Below are positions 1 to 16,181 of a DNA stretch of 64,000 bases, in pieces. Each line of letters begins with the position of its first letter. Position 1 is the first letter of the stretch. The notes under the pieces were generated by a model. The model ran no database searches. It was not told the origin of the DNA and was given only the letters and a program-made list of their open reading frames with translations. This stretch comes from Zeus faber (lineage: Eukaryota > Chordata > Actinopteri > Zeiformes > Zeidae). The translations under genes were made by a program, and so were the position numbers. The stretch lies in the NCBI GenBank assembly GCA_960531495.1, contig OY482866.1:17761346-17825345 (forward strand), in the 5' to 3' direction.

Positions 1-40
1 GGTATAAAACACCGGCGGAGTCGAGGCGCCGAGCATCACC
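1..40 (+). promoter_or_regulatory. TATA box of the EGR-family gene
   Basis: TATAAAA lies at positions 3-9, inside ggTATAAAAc. It is about 240 bases upstream of the start codon at 250, so transcription would begin near position 33-36. EGR genes are immediate-early genes with TATA promoters. Their SRE and CRE elements would lie upstream of the window and cannot be seen. The leader then runs through a C-rich stretch and a CAA-repeat tract (about 214-238) just before the ATG. Confidence 0.8.
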
Positions 41-249
41 GCAGCACGGCACCGGAGCGGCTCCAACGGGAACGCACGCAGGGAAACACCGACTGCAGGG
101 GCCACCGCGATCCTTCTCGACGCGGGGAATTCCACGTACACTGCGCTCGGATCGATTTGTTTGGAACCTTATCACACAGACACACAGACACACCCCCCCC
201 CCCACCCCCCAAAAACAACAACAACAACAACAACAACAAGGTGTGCGCC

Positions 250-1830
<1,581 letters not shown>

Positions 1831-1842
1831 TCCGCTCGTCGA

Positions 1843-1896
1843 TCGGTGGAATCGGTGGAATCGGCGGAATCGGCGGAATCAGCGGAATCAGTGGCT
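1843..1896 (+). repeat. 9-bp tandem repeat just after the EGR stop codon
   Basis: About six copies of a 9-base unit of the type ATCGGTGGA / ATCGGCGGA / ATCAGCGGA begin 13 bases after the TGA. They lie in the 3' UTR. Read through in one frame they would give Ile-Gly-Gly repeats. Confidence 0.8.
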
Positions 1897-2109
1897 GCTG
1901 CGCTTTGGAGAACGTCAAGAAGAGACGTTTTGCTGCTGCGCCGAAAAGACCCGGAGGAGCTCGGTGGGTTCCGGAGGCTTCCGTTTTTTTGGGGGGGGGG
2001 GGTCTAACGGCTCGGTGACGCCCGGAGCACCGGACACCGGGCGGACTTTTTTATACCGGGCGGTCCGGTGTGGCGGAGGACAGGGCGTGCGTTTCAGCAC
2101 CGGACAGCT

Positions 2110-2110
<1 letters not shown>

Positions 2111-2169
<59 letters not shown>
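2111..2169 (+). repeat. (AC)n microsatellite in the EGR 3' UTR
   Basis: A nearly perfect CA dinucleotide run, inside the predicted 3' UTR of the EGR gene. Confidence 0.95.
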
Positions 2170-2177
<8 letters not shown>

Positions 2178-2860
2178 GGTCGACAGGAGGGTTTCTCACG
2201 GCGTCTGATTGTGAAATAGAATTGTATTCGTGGTTTAACTTTTAACTGCATGACCGTGAACAGCGGGGGGGGGGGCCCGGGTTTTTGTGACCGGATCCAC
2301 GGGTCCGGTACCGTACACGTGGATGTTGACGTCGGAATGTCGTACAGTGTGATTTTCTTTGCTCGGAAATGTAAAGTACCTATGTTATTTTATTTTGGTA
2401 TTATCATGTCAAATCACTTGGCAGCACTTGAGGAGTTCATGTCTCAAAGTCTCTATTTTTCTAGACCTTTCTCTACCTCTTCAAGTCAGATTGTTTCATA
2501 ATGAGAGTGTATATTTCTACAAAATATTCCAGATTTATATTGAGTAAAGATGTACAATGATGTCATTTTCTAAGAACTACAGTCATTGTAAACAGCGCGG
2601 AAATGGTTCTTGTATTTCATTTAAATGATTAAAAAAAGATATTATTGGTTGCCCAAGTCCTGGTGCAGGGACGCAAATTCCGTCCAGACGGAGAACACAC
2701 AGTCCAGCGTGGGAGCCGAACTCTGACGTAACACACGTCGATGTGCGTCTTATCGCTCCGATCCCAGTAGCCATCCTTCTTGCATGGAGAAGTATATTGA
2801 TGTTGTCAAGTTTATTTTCTGGCCTTGCTGTGGTCCTTTTAAACACAAATACTGAAGAGA

Positions 2861-2866
2861 AATAAA
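2861..2866 (+). terminator. Poly(A) signal of the EGR gene
   Basis: AATAAA about 1.03 kb downstream of the EGR stop, the first good signal in the AT-rich 3' UTR. The transcript would end near 2,880. Confidence 0.6.
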
Positions 2867-2902
2867 TCTGAATTATTATATCGAGAATCTAAGTCTATTC
2901 GT

Positions 2903-2904
<2 letters not shown>

Positions 2905-2951
<47 letters not shown>
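2905..2951 (+). repeat. (CT)n microsatellite
   Basis: A perfect CT run directly downstream of the EGR poly(A) signal. The stretch from 2,952 to 3,430 is AT-rich and I see no gene or recognisable element in it. Confidence 0.95.
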
Positions 2952-2954
<3 letters not shown>

Positions 2955-3431
2955 ATTTTCGCACACAACACATATTTGAGAAGCAATCACTGATCATGTG
3001 GAAATTATAGATATCTAGATTTTTTTTTTCCAATACCTCACAGGTTGGTTCAGTCATTAGAACAGTCTATGATGGTCATAAGATTACATTTATTTACTTC
3101 GATGCAGACTTAAAGACAACATTTATCTATATCACAATATTATGACACAATCCCAGGCAATATGTTAATATATTGGCAATATAATATGGGGTGCCAAATG
3201 TAAAAATGCTGTTACAATTTTCTAGGTGCTATATTTTGAATATTTAGGTCACTTTCCTCACATTTGCGACAGAAATTCATGTTAAACAACATTTTATAAG
3301 TGTTATTGAATGGAATGGAATTTTTACATTCGGCACCAGATAATATATTGCCAAACAACCATTAACATGAACCATAAACTATTCCAAATATTCAATACAA
3401 TCCAAACAAATGTTAAATCTCAATATAAATT

Positions 3432-3776
3432 GTGAAAATAAATTATTTGAGGTCCTTTGATAAAGTAGAATTTTTTAAATTTATTTTTAATTCACTGGAC
3501 ACCCTTTTGTTGCCCCTCGCTCTCCTGTGGGTGATCGACATAGACAGAGACATAGAGAGAGAGAGAAAAACCGGACCTGGCAACCCTGGTGGAGTCTTGT
3601 TATCAGAAGTGTCTATTTTCCTCTCTCTCTCTATGTCTCTGTCTATGTCGATCACCCACAGGAAAGCGAGGGGCAAAACAGCTTGCAGTGTGTTAAAAAT
3701 CTGCCAAAAACTGGTTGAAATGTTTCCTCCTGAAGCCAAATGTGCCAAACATGATCTCAAATGATTTAATTTCAAT
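3432..3776. repeat. Long palindrome, copy 1
   Basis: Two inverted arms of about 130-150 bases face each other. The left arm runs through GCTCTCCTGTGGGTGATCGA and a GACATAGAGAGAGAG motif. The right arm is its reverse complement, CTCTCTATGTCTCTGTC and then GATCACCCACAGG. This copy has a short centre of about 45 bases, against 105-130 bases in most other copies. It codes for nothing; the open frames across it on both strands are products of the symmetry. Confidence 0.85.
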
Positions 3777-4042
3777 GTTTATATTCAAACTTGATTATGT
3801 TGCCGATGTTTTGATTAAAAAACATTTTGAATTAGACACTGAATATTAATAACATTAGTAATTATTGTAGTTTATCTTTCATGTGAGTGACACAGACTGT
3901 TATGAAAAAACAGCTGTATGACGACTCAGTGTAAAAAGTACACATTCGATTTGATTTTTTACAATATGTGTCGGAAGCTTTCTGGGCATTTTTAAATGTG
4001 CCCTCAGCTTCCAGAAGTTCACTCAGTACAATAACACTCTCT

Positions 4043-4215
4043 GTGTGGCACTAGCTCAGGTGGTAGAGGGGTTTGTTTAGTAATCTGAAGGTTGCTGGTT
4101 TGATACCTGGCTCCTCCTGGTACTGTGTCCTTGAGCAAGGTGCTCTGTTCTTGATGGCTGCATCCATGCAAGTTGCTTTTTACAAAAGTCTCTGCTAAAT
4201 TGCAATTTGTCAGTA
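4043..4215 (+). mobile_element. tRNA-derived SINE
   Basis: It starts GTGTGGCACTAGCTCAGGTGG, a tRNA-like A box, followed by a degenerate B box (GGTTTGATACC). The tail contains CCTTGAGCAAGG and CTGCTAAATTGC, typical of fish SINEs. The same element sits on the opposite strand in each unit of the 10.9-15 kb array. Confidence 0.8.
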
Positions 4216-4639
4216 AGTTTATATTCTTAAAGTTTTGATTTTAAATGGGGATATGATATGTGGGTAGAGACATGCAGTAAATGACTGCACGATGGTTTCA
4301 AACCTACACCACTACAGGCTTCATGTTTATATGGTAGGTGCTGAGCTGGGTGAGCCACTAGTACACAGGTTCTCAAGTGGGTTGTACCCACAGTGGTACT
4401 GCAGGGGGTTACTCCGATAATTAAGAGAAATGTGTAAAAAAATATTGGTTATATTAAATGTTTAAAAAAACACATACATTGCACATACAGTACATAATTT
4501 ATTTACATTTTTGTTATTTTTCTCCTAATGCCAGTGAAGATGTACTCAGCTGGAAAAATATCTTAGAAGGGGTGCACTACCACATATAGTTTTAAAACCA
4601 CTGCTCTAAAGAACATCCCAAAACAACTATTTTCAATAT

Positions 4640-5066
4640 AAATATTGAAAATAAATCATTTGAGATCATGTTTGGCACATTTGGCTTCAGGAGGAAACAT
4701 TTCAACCAGTTTTTGGCTGATTTTTAACGCAGTACAAGCTTTTTTGCCCCTCGCTTTCCTGTGGGTGATCGACATAGACAGAGACATAGAGAGAGAGAGG
4801 AAACAAGACTTGTGACAATGAAGCAGACACAGAGTTTTTGGAGGAATTATGCTGGTTTTTGCACCCAGACCTGGCAACCCAGGTGGAGTCTTCTTGTCAG
4901 AAGTGTCTCTTTTCCTCTCTCTCTCTATGTCTCTGTCTATGTCGATCACCCACAGGAAAGCGAGGGGCAAAACAGCTTGCAGTGTGTTAAAAACCAGCCA
5001 AAAACTGGTTGAAATGTTTCCTCCTGAAGCCAAATGTGCCAAACATGATCTCAAATGATTTGTTTT
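4640..5066. repeat. Long palindrome, copy 2
   Basis: Same arms as copy 1, with a central spacer of about 110 bases (4,800-4,910) containing a CCAGACCTGGCAACCCAGG segment. The sequence after it (5,090-5,200) matches that after the array palindromes near 12,480 in the same orientation. The 3.8-4.6 kb flank matches the array in reverse orientation. An inversion or a head-to-head junction therefore lies at this palindrome. Confidence 0.8.
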
Positions 5067-5935
5067 CAATATTTATATTGATAATAGTTGTTTTGGAAGT
5101 TATATAGTGCAGTGGTTTTAAGACTTTATTCAGTAGTGCACCCATCTCAGATATTTTTTCAGTTGAGTACATCTTCACTGGCATTGGGAGAAAAATAAAG
5201 AACATTTTAATAAATGATGCACTGTATGTGCATCGTATGTGTTGTTTTAAACTTCATATATATATCCAATTTTTTTTAACACATTCTTTCAAATTTTCAG
5301 AGTACCCCCTGCAGTACCCCTGTGGGTACAAGAACCCCCATTTGAGCACCAATGTGCTAGTGGCTCAACCAGCTAAGCGCATACTGAATAAGCACCACGC
5401 CTGTAGTGATGCAGGTTTGAATCCATCCTGCGGTCATTTACTACATGTCTCCTCCTGCATGTCATACCCTGCTTTAAAATTGAACCTTTAGGAAATAGAC
5501 TTAATGTCCTGAAAATACACCTCCTACATAAACATTTAGCAGATTTTTTTTTTTGCAAAGAGGAACTTGCAGCTACTTATATAGCGACATCAGGAGCAAA
5601 GCATCTGGCTCAAGGACACTCCAGCACAACATTAGTAGCCACCGGGCATCAACCCAGCAACCTTCGGATCACTAGACGAGCCACTCTACCTCCTGAGCTA
5701 CAGCCACACACACAAACTGCTGTACTAAGTGACCTCCTGGAAGCTGAGGGCACATTTAAAACTGCCCAGAAACAAATATGTATTTTTGACACTCAGTCGT
5801 CATACAGCTGTTTTTTCACAACAGTCTGTCACTCACATGAAAGATAAACTACAATATTATTAATGTTATTAATATACAGAGTCTAATTCAAAATGTTCTA
5901 AGATCAAAACATCGGAAACATAAGCAAGTTGGAAT
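5067..5935. repeat. Diverged copy of the array unit, with SINE pieces
   Basis: This stretch repeats the order seen in the 10.9-15 kb array: the 'agtgcaccc...' segment, a SINE-like piece with a tRNA B-box-like GGTTTGAATCC (about 5,410-5,425), then a SINE on the - strand. That last SINE (about 5,560-5,712) has the reversed head CTGAGCTACAGCC near 5,695. No gene is seen. Confidence 0.6.
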
Positions 5936-6190
5936 ACAAATATTGAAAATAAATCATTTGAGATCATGTTTGGCACATTTGGCTTCGGGAGGAAACATTT
6001 CAACCAGTTTTTGGCTGATTTTTAACACACTGCAAGCTGTTTTGCCCCTCGCTCTCCTGTGGGTGATCGACATAGACAGAGACAGAGAGAGAGAGAGGAA
6101 AAGAGACACTTCTGACAAGAAGACTCCACCTGGGTTGCCAGGTCTGGGTGCAAAAACCAGCATAATTCCTCCAAAAACTTTGTCTGGTTC
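5936..6190. repeat. Half palindrome, truncated copy 3
   Basis: The left arm and central spacer of the palindrome are present. The right arm is replaced after about 6,190 by unrelated sequence, so the unit is broken. Confidence 0.75.
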
Positions 6191-6215
6191 AATGTCAGAA
6201 GTCTCTTTTTTCTGA

Positions 6216-7182
6216 CGACGCAGGTATATTCCCCGACCCAATGAACCCCTAGTAACACACGCATGTTGTTTTATCCCATAAATTAATTTCATTGTAAGGT
6301 TATAATAATATAACTACCTTAACCATGAGGCCATTGCATCAAGACGCATAACAAAACGGCGCGGAATTGTCGTTTTTTAGGGTTGGGTGAAGACATTTTA
6401 ATGTCACCGTTTTGACAACACGTCACCGATTCAGTCCTGCGGGTCAACAACGGAGGATGAGACTGCCGCTCAAGGTCTTGGAACCGGGAAAAGACGCTCA
6501 GACGCCAGAAGAGCCCTGGAGCCCCGTCCGCCTGCTGGCTCGCTGTTCGCTGCTCATTCAAAGCTCATTTACGCGTGACGCGTGTCCAAAGTGCACCCAA
6601 CTCGACACCGTCGCGGCTTGATTCAACACAAGAAAGTGGAGGCGGCGGTAAGAAGAGGAAAGAGGAGGAAGGTGGAGGAAACAGTGTGAGAAGGAGGGAA
6701 TGTCATGGAAGATGGAGGAGATACAAGGGAATGGAATTCATCATCATGGGTGGGTGACTGATGAGGGATAAAAAAAAAGAAAAACTGCTCGAGGTGAAAT
6801 ATTTTGTCAACGCGCAACGGAAGAAGGATAGAATAACTTTTTTTAAACTTTTTTTAAACTTTTATCGTAAGTGTAATTTGCTCGATTCACCACCTCATCC
6901 AATGGAAGCAACGACAACAGAATGTAGTCATGATGTAGAATATAGAGAAAATTCTAAATGGAAAGTCGTTATGTACAGGGGGGGGGGTTTAGAGCAGGAT
7001 GAGCGCGTTTTAATGACATGTTGTTGTTTTAAAATGATTGTAGGAGGTGCACGAGTCAATGGCGCCACCTGCCGGTCAGATCAGGAACACCGTGCATGTA
7101 AGTGCGCTGCTCGCCGCCAGGTGGCAGCAATCCACATCATGGCCGAATAACATGGAGGTGTGTGTGTGTGTGTGTGTGTGTG

Positions 7183-7227
<45 letters not shown>

Positions 7228-7229
7228 GC

Positions 7230-7264
<35 letters not shown>

Positions 7265-7521
7265 CGAACAGGAAGTCACATTGATGCATCGACGAGCTGC
7301 TTGTTTGGCTCTCGGCCAAAAGTTAGAAGGTGAGTCGTAAACGAGCGGAGAGGAAAATATGTTTTCCATGCTTTTCGGCAACTCGGGCATTCGCACCGGA
7401 ATATGCGTTGCGGTTCGGCCCGATCGTAAAGGAAGAAGTGCGGTACCGGGTTTCCCGATCCAACCTTAAAAAAAATCCTGCGCATGATTCAGAGCGCGCG
7501 GGGAGAGGAGGGGCTGCGGGT

Positions 7522-7601
<80 letters not shown>

Positions 7602-7727
7602 AGTGCATCAATGCGTCATGCGCAGCTCTACAGTGAAACACCACTATTCCCATTTTGAATATTAAACATCGTAAATTAATATGTGGCGGTCAATGTTGAT
7701 ATTGTGGCGGATCACCACAAATAAATC

Positions 7728-7765
<38 letters not shown>

Positions 7766-7849
7766 CATGCACTGCATATATAAAAAGTGATTTCACTGAT
7801 TTTGTCCGTTTAGAGTTTGCGACCCATCGATTGTTTATCCGTTGTAGCT
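6216..7849. other. Intergenic stretch with GT microsatellites, no gene seen
   Basis: I see no gene here. Long (GT)n runs lie at about 7,156-7,258 (interrupted), 7,526-7,597 and 7,731-7,763. A purine-rich stretch lies near 6,640-6,740. The short open frames are not supported by any recognisable domain. Confidence 0.6.
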
Positions 7850-10640
<2,791 letters not shown>

Positions 10641-10904
10641 CTGGCCAGTGAACTTTTGAAAGCCGTGGGCACGTTTAAAAGCACCTGGAGAACTTCTGAC
10701 ATACAGTATATGAACCACACACCCGTCACACATCATAACACAGTTTTAAAGAATAAAAACAAATGTGTACTTTTTCCACTGAGTTGTCATACAGCTGTTT
10801 TTTCATTAGTCTGTGTCACTCACATGAAAGATGAACTACAATATTATTAATGTATAGAGTCTAATTCAAAATCTTTTTAAATCAAAACATCAGGAACATT
10901 TTGA

Positions 10905-11160
10905 ATATAAATATTGAAATTAAATCATTTGAGATCATGTTTGGCACATTTGGCTTCAGGAGGAAACATTTCAACCAGTTTTTGGCAGATTTTTAACACA
11001 CTGCAACCTCTTTGTCTCTGTCTATGTCGATCACCCACAGGAGAGCGAGGGGTAAAAAAGCTTGTACTGCGTTAAAAATCAGCCAAAAACTGGTTGAAAT
11101 GTTTCCTCCTGAAGCCAAATGTGCCAAACATGATCTCAAATGATTTATTTTCAATATTTA
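10905..11160. repeat. Palindrome of array unit 1, centre deleted
   Basis: Both arms are present, but the GA-rich inner part of the left arm and the spacer are missing. The arms join at TTTGTCTCTGTCTATGTCGA near 11,012. Confidence 0.8.
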
Positions 11161-12015
11161 TATTGAAAATAGTTGTTTTGGGATGTTCTTTAGAGCAGTG
11201 GTTTTAAAACTATATGTGGTAGTGCACCCCTTCTGAGATATTTTTCCAGCTGAGTACATCTTCACTGGCATTAGGAGAAAAATAACAAAAATGTAAATAA
11301 ATTATGTACTGTATGTGCAATGTATGTGTTTTTTTAAACATTAAATATAACCAATATTTTTTTACACATTTCTCTTAATTATCGGAGTAACCCCCTGCAG
11401 TACCACTGTGGGTACAACCCACTTGAGAACCTGTGTACTAGTGGCTCACCCAGCTCAGCACCTACCATATAAACATGAAGCCTGTAGTGGTGTAGGTTTG
11501 AAACCATCGTGCAGTCATTTACTGCATGTCTCTACCCACATATCATATCCCCATTTAAAATCAAAACTTTAAGAATATAAACTTACAGACACATTGCAAT
11601 TTAGCAGAGACTTTTTTAAGAAGCAACTTGCATGGATGCAGCCGTCAAGAACAGAGTACCTTGCTCAAGGACACAGTATCAGGAGGAGCCAGGTATCAAA
11701 CTAGCAACCTTCAGATTACTAAACAAACCCCTCTACCACCTGAGCTAGTGCCACACAGAGAGTGTTATTGTACTGAGTGAACTTCTGGAAGCTGAGGGCA
11801 CATTTAAAAATGCCCAGAAAGCTTCTGACACATATTGTAATGAATAAAAACAAAATGTGTATTTTTTACACTGAGTCGTCATACAGCTGTTTTTTCATAA
11901 CAGTCTGTGTCACTCACATGAAAGATAAACTACAACAATTACTAATGTTATTAATATTCAGTGTCTAATTCAAAATGTTTTTTAATCAAAACATCGGCAA
12001 CATAAGCAAGTTTGA

Positions 12016-12441
12016 ATATAAACATTGAAATTAAATCATTTGAGATCATGTTTGGCACATTTGGCTTCAGGAGGAAACATTTCAACCAGTTTTTGGCTGA
12101 TTTTTAACACACTGCAAGCTGTTTTGCCCCTCGCTTTCCTGTGGGTGATCGACATAGACAGAGACATAGAGAGAGAGAGGAAAAGAGACACTTCTGATAA
12201 CAAGACTCCACCTGGGTTGCCAGGTCTGGGTGCAAAAACCAGCATAATTCCTCCAAAAACTTTGTGTCTGCTTCATTGTCACAAGTCTCTTTTCCTCTCT
12301 CTCTCTATGTCTCCGTCTATGTCGATCACCCACTGGAAAGCGAGGGGCAAAAAAGCTTGTACTGCGTTAAAAATCAGCCAAAAACTGGTTGAAATGTTTT
12401 CTCCTGAAGCCAAATGTTCCATACATGATCTCAAATGATTT
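12016..12441. repeat. Palindrome of array unit 2
   Basis: The left arm is about 12,031-12,182 and the right arm about 12,288-12,441. The spacer of about 105 bases contains TGGGTTGCCAGGTCTGGGTG. Arms of about 150 bases could form a cruciform or a long RNA hairpin. Confidence 0.85.
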
Positions 12442-12894
12442 ATTTTCAATATTTATATTGAACATAGTTGTTTTGGGATGTTCTTTAGAGCAGTGGTTTT
12501 AAAACTATATGTGGTAGTGCACCCCTTCTGAGATATTTTTCCAGCTGAGTACATCTTCACTGGCATTAGGAGAAAAATAACAAAAATGTATATAAATTAT
12601 GTACTGTATGTGCAATGTATGTGTTTTTTTAAACATTTAATATAACCAATATTTTTTTTACACATTTCTCTTAATTATCGGGGAAACCCCCTGAAGTACC
12701 ACTGTGGGTACAACCCACTTGAGAACCTATGTACTAGTGGCTCACCCAGCTCAGCACCTACCATATAAACACAAGTCCTGTAGTGGTGTAGGTTTGAAAC
12801 CATCGTGCAGTCATTTACTGCATGTCTCTACCCACGTATCATATCCCCATTTAAAATCAAAACTTTAAGAGTATAAACTTACTGACACATAGCA

Positions 12895-13058
12895 ATTTAG
12901 CGGAGAATTTTGTAAAAAGCAACTTGCATGGATGCAGCCATCAAGAACAGAGCACCTTGCTCAAGGACACAGTACCAGGAGGAGCCAGGTATCAAACCAG
13001 CAACCTTCAGATTACTAAACAAACCCCTCTACCACCTGAGCTAGTGCCACACAGAGAG
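12895..13058 (-). mobile_element. tRNA-derived SINE inside the array unit (unit 2)
   Basis: On the - strand it reads GTGTGGCACTAGCTCAGGTGG (A box), then a GGTTTGATACC B box, then CCTTGAGCAAGGTGC and the tail. Equivalent copies lie at about 11,620-11,762 and 14,205-14,350. It is the same SINE as at 4,043-4,215. Confidence 0.8.
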
Positions 13059-13309
13059 TGTAATTGTACTGAGTGAACTTCTGGAAGCTGAGGGCACATT
13101 TAAAAATGCCCAGAAAGCTTCTGACACATATTGTAAAAAATCAAATCGAATGTGTACTTTTTACACTGAGTCGTCATACAGCTGTTTTTTCATAACAGTC
13201 TGTGTCACTCACATGAAAGATAAACTACAATAATTACTAATGTTATTAATATTCAGTGTCTAATTCAAAATGTTTTTTAATCAAAACATCGGAAACATAA
13301 GCAAGTTTG

Positions 13310-13736
13310 AATATAAATATTGAAATTAAATCATTTGAGATCATAACCAGCACATTTGGCTTCAGGAGGAAACATTTCAACCAGTTTTTGGCTGATTTTT
13401 AACACACTGCAAGCTGTTTTGCCCCTCGCTTTCCTGTGGGTGATCGACATAGACAGAGACATAGAGAGAGAGAGGAAAAGAGACACTTCTGACAAGAAGA
13501 CTCCACCTGGGTTGCCAGGTCTGGGTGCAAAAACCAGCATAATTCCTCCAAAAACTTTGTGTCTGCTTCATTGTCACAAGTCGCTTTTCCTCTCTCTCTC
13601 TATGTCTCTGTCTATGTCGATCACCCACAGGAGAGTGAGGGGCAAAAAAGCTTGTACTGCGTTAAAAATCAGCCAAAAACTGGTTGAAATGTTTCCTCCT
13701 GAAGCCAAATGTGCCAAACATGATCTCAAATGATTT
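13310..13736. repeat. Palindrome of array unit 3
   Basis: Same arms and spacer as unit 2, with single-base differences (for example ATCATAACCAGCAC near 13,341 in place of ATCATGTTTGGCAC). Confidence 0.85.
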
Positions 13737-14603
13737 ATTTTCAATATTTATATTGAAAATAGTTGTTTTGGGATGTTCTTTAGAGCAGTGGTTTTAAAAC
13801 TATATGTGGTAGTGCACCCCTTCTGAGATATTTTTCCAGCTGAGAACATCTTTACTGGCATTAGGAGAAAAATAACAAAAATGTATATAAATTATGTACT
13901 GTATGTGCAATGTATGTGTTTTTTTAAACATTAAATATAACCAATATTTTTTTACACATTTCTCTTAATTATCAGAGTAACCCCCTGCAGTACCACTGTG
14001 GGTACAACCCACTTGAGAATCCGTGTACTAGTGGCTCACCCAGCTCAGCACCTACCATATAAACATGAAGCCTGTAGTGGTGTAGGTTTGAAACCATCGT
14101 GCAGTCATTTACTGCATGTGTCTACCCACATATCATATCCCCATTTAAAATCAGAACTTTACAAATATAAACTTACTGACACATTGCAATTTAGCAGAGA
14201 CTTTTGTAAAAAGCAACTTGCATGGATGCAGCCATAAAGAACAGAGCACCTTGCTCAAGGGCACAGTACCAGGAGGAGCCAGGTATCAAACCAGCAACCT
14301 TCAGATTACTAAACAAACCCCTCTACCACCTGAGCTAGTGCCACACAGAGAGTGTAATTGTACTGAGTGAACTTCTGGAAGCTGAGGGCACATTTAAAAA
14401 TGCCCAGAAAGCTTCCGACACATATTGTAATGAATAAAAACAAAATGTGTATTTTTTTACACTGAGTCGTCATACAGCTGTTTTTTCATAACAGTCTGTG
14501 TCACTCACATGAAAGATAAACTACAATAATAACTAATGTTATTAATATACAGAGTCTAATTCAAAATGTTCTTAATCAAAACATCGGCAACATAAGCAAG
14601 TTT

Positions 14604-15031
14604 GAATATAAATATTGAAATTAAATCATTTGAGATCATAACCAGCACATTTAGCTTCAGGAGGAAACATTTCAACCAGTTTTTGGCTGATTTTTAACAC
14701 ACTGCAAGCTGTTTTGCCCCTCGCTTTCCTGTGGGTGATCGACATAGACAGAGACATAGAGAGAGAGAGGAAAAGAGACACTTCTGACAAGAAGACTCCA
14801 CCTGGGTTGCCAGGTCTGGGTGCAAAAACCAGCATAATTCCTCCAAAAACTTTGTGTCTGGTTCATTGTCACACGTCTCGTTTCCTCTCTCTCTCTATGT
14901 CTCTGTCTATGTCGATCACCCACAGGAGAGCGAGGGGCAAAAAAGCTTGTACTGCGTTAAAAATCAGCCAAAAACTGGTTGAAATGTTTCCTCCTGAAGC
15001 CAAATGTGCCAAACATGATCTCAAATGATTT
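14604..15031. repeat. Palindrome of array unit 4, end of the array
   Basis: It shares the ATCATAACCAGCAC variant with unit 3, so the two units arose from one recent duplication. After the right arm the sequence (15,040-15,180) switches to the reverse orientation of the unit flank, as it does at 3.78-3.95 kb. The array therefore ends in an inverted junction. Confidence 0.82.
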
Positions 15032-15195
15032 ATTTTCAATATTTATATTCAAACTTGCTTATGTTTCCGATGTTTTGATTTAAAAACATTTTGAATTAGA
15101 CTCTGTATATTAATAACATTAGTAATTATTGTAGTTTACCTTTCATGTGACACAGACTGTTTTGAAAAACCTCTGTATGACAACTCAGTGTAGCT

Positions 15196-15375
15196 CTGTG
15201 TGTGGCAGTAGCTCAGCAGGTAGAGCGGCTCATCTAGTAATCTGACGGTTGCAGGTTTGACGACTGGTTCCTCCTGGTATCGTGCGGAAGCGTTATTGAG
15301 CCGGACACTGTATATCCTGATGGCAGCGCGTGAATAACTGCAAGCTGCTTCTCACGAAAGCATCTGCTAAATGGT
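15196..15375 (+). mobile_element. tRNA-derived SINE, diverged
   Basis: The head is GTGTGGCAGTAGCTCAGCAGG with a B box GGTTTGACGAC, and the tail is GCATCTGCTAAATGG. It is related to the array SINE but more diverged. From 15,380 to 16,180 I see only a second tRNA-like fragment (about 15,435-15,525) and no gene. Confidence 0.7.
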
Positions 15376-16181
15376 GATCTGAGTGTATTTTCTTCAAGTT
15401 GATTTTAAAGCAGGATGGGATATGGGGGTGGAGACATGCAGTAAATGACCACAGGACGGATTCAAACCTACGTCACTACAGGCGTTGTGCTTATACGGCA
15501 TGTACGTAGCTGTTTGAGCCACAGACTTGGATAAACCTACAACCAATCAGAGCATTGGATAGGCAAAATCGTTCTCGAGCAAATAAATGTCTAGTTTGTT
15601 AAATACCAACGTGATAGCGGATTAAACAGACTGTTCCATGTCAGTGGCAGCCGTCTTGGTAAGGTGCCTCAACGGCGCCCCTCTGCGCCGTCATCGTATT
15701 AAACCCGCCCCATATGACATAAACGGTTCTGAATGGGAGGGTGGCCAGACGTATCCTGCAGATTCGTCTGGTTCCCGCGCTACAGATTCAATCAATCAAT
15801 TAAGTCAACTGAAGCCATGGCACAAAATGCAGTACTTCAGTATCCGATAATGAAAGATAAAGAATTCAAAGGGCATTTTACAATATTTCCCCTCCCAATT
15901 TCATCAACTTGTAATAATAAAACAGGAATACATGACATTTAATGACAGGAATAGGTGCCATTTATTTATGATGCAGCGTAATAACTGTTATCCAACCTCA
16001 TACAGCTTGAGCAATAGATAGAGATGAAGAATGCTTTGGTTTAGCATCACAGGCTGTGTCAGTAACACAAAGAGAGGAAAACATAATATTTCGAATCTGC
16101 AATAAATCCATTTCGTTGACAGGCCAAGTGGCGCAGCATCATTTCGTCACGAGATGGACAGATATTGAGATCGACAGATAC

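Larger units (their letters stand above)
10905..15050. repeat. Composite satellite array of about 1.29-kb units
   Basis: Four head-to-tail units start near 10,905, 12,013, 13,308 and 14,601. The first lacks part of its palindrome and the last is only the palindrome. Each full unit holds, in order: a long palindrome of about 430 bases; an AT-rich segment (for example 12,480-12,680); a SINE-like piece with a tRNA B-box-like AGGTTTGAAACC; a second SINE on the - strand; and a segment ending in CATCGG(C/A)AACATAAGCAAG just before the next palindrome. By eye the units are close to identical. No coding content. Confidence 0.88.

Noticed and set aside
3432-3775. Matching open frames on both strands at each palindrome (3.4, 4.7, 5.9, 12.0, 13.3 and 14.6 kb), suggesting a repeated small gene
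   Set aside because: The frames mirror each other because the DNA is palindromic. Arms and spacer are conserved as DNA, not as codons.
4043-4215. A functional tRNA gene at the SINE head
   Set aside because: A and B boxes are degenerate, no clean acceptor stem can be drawn, and the SINE tail follows.
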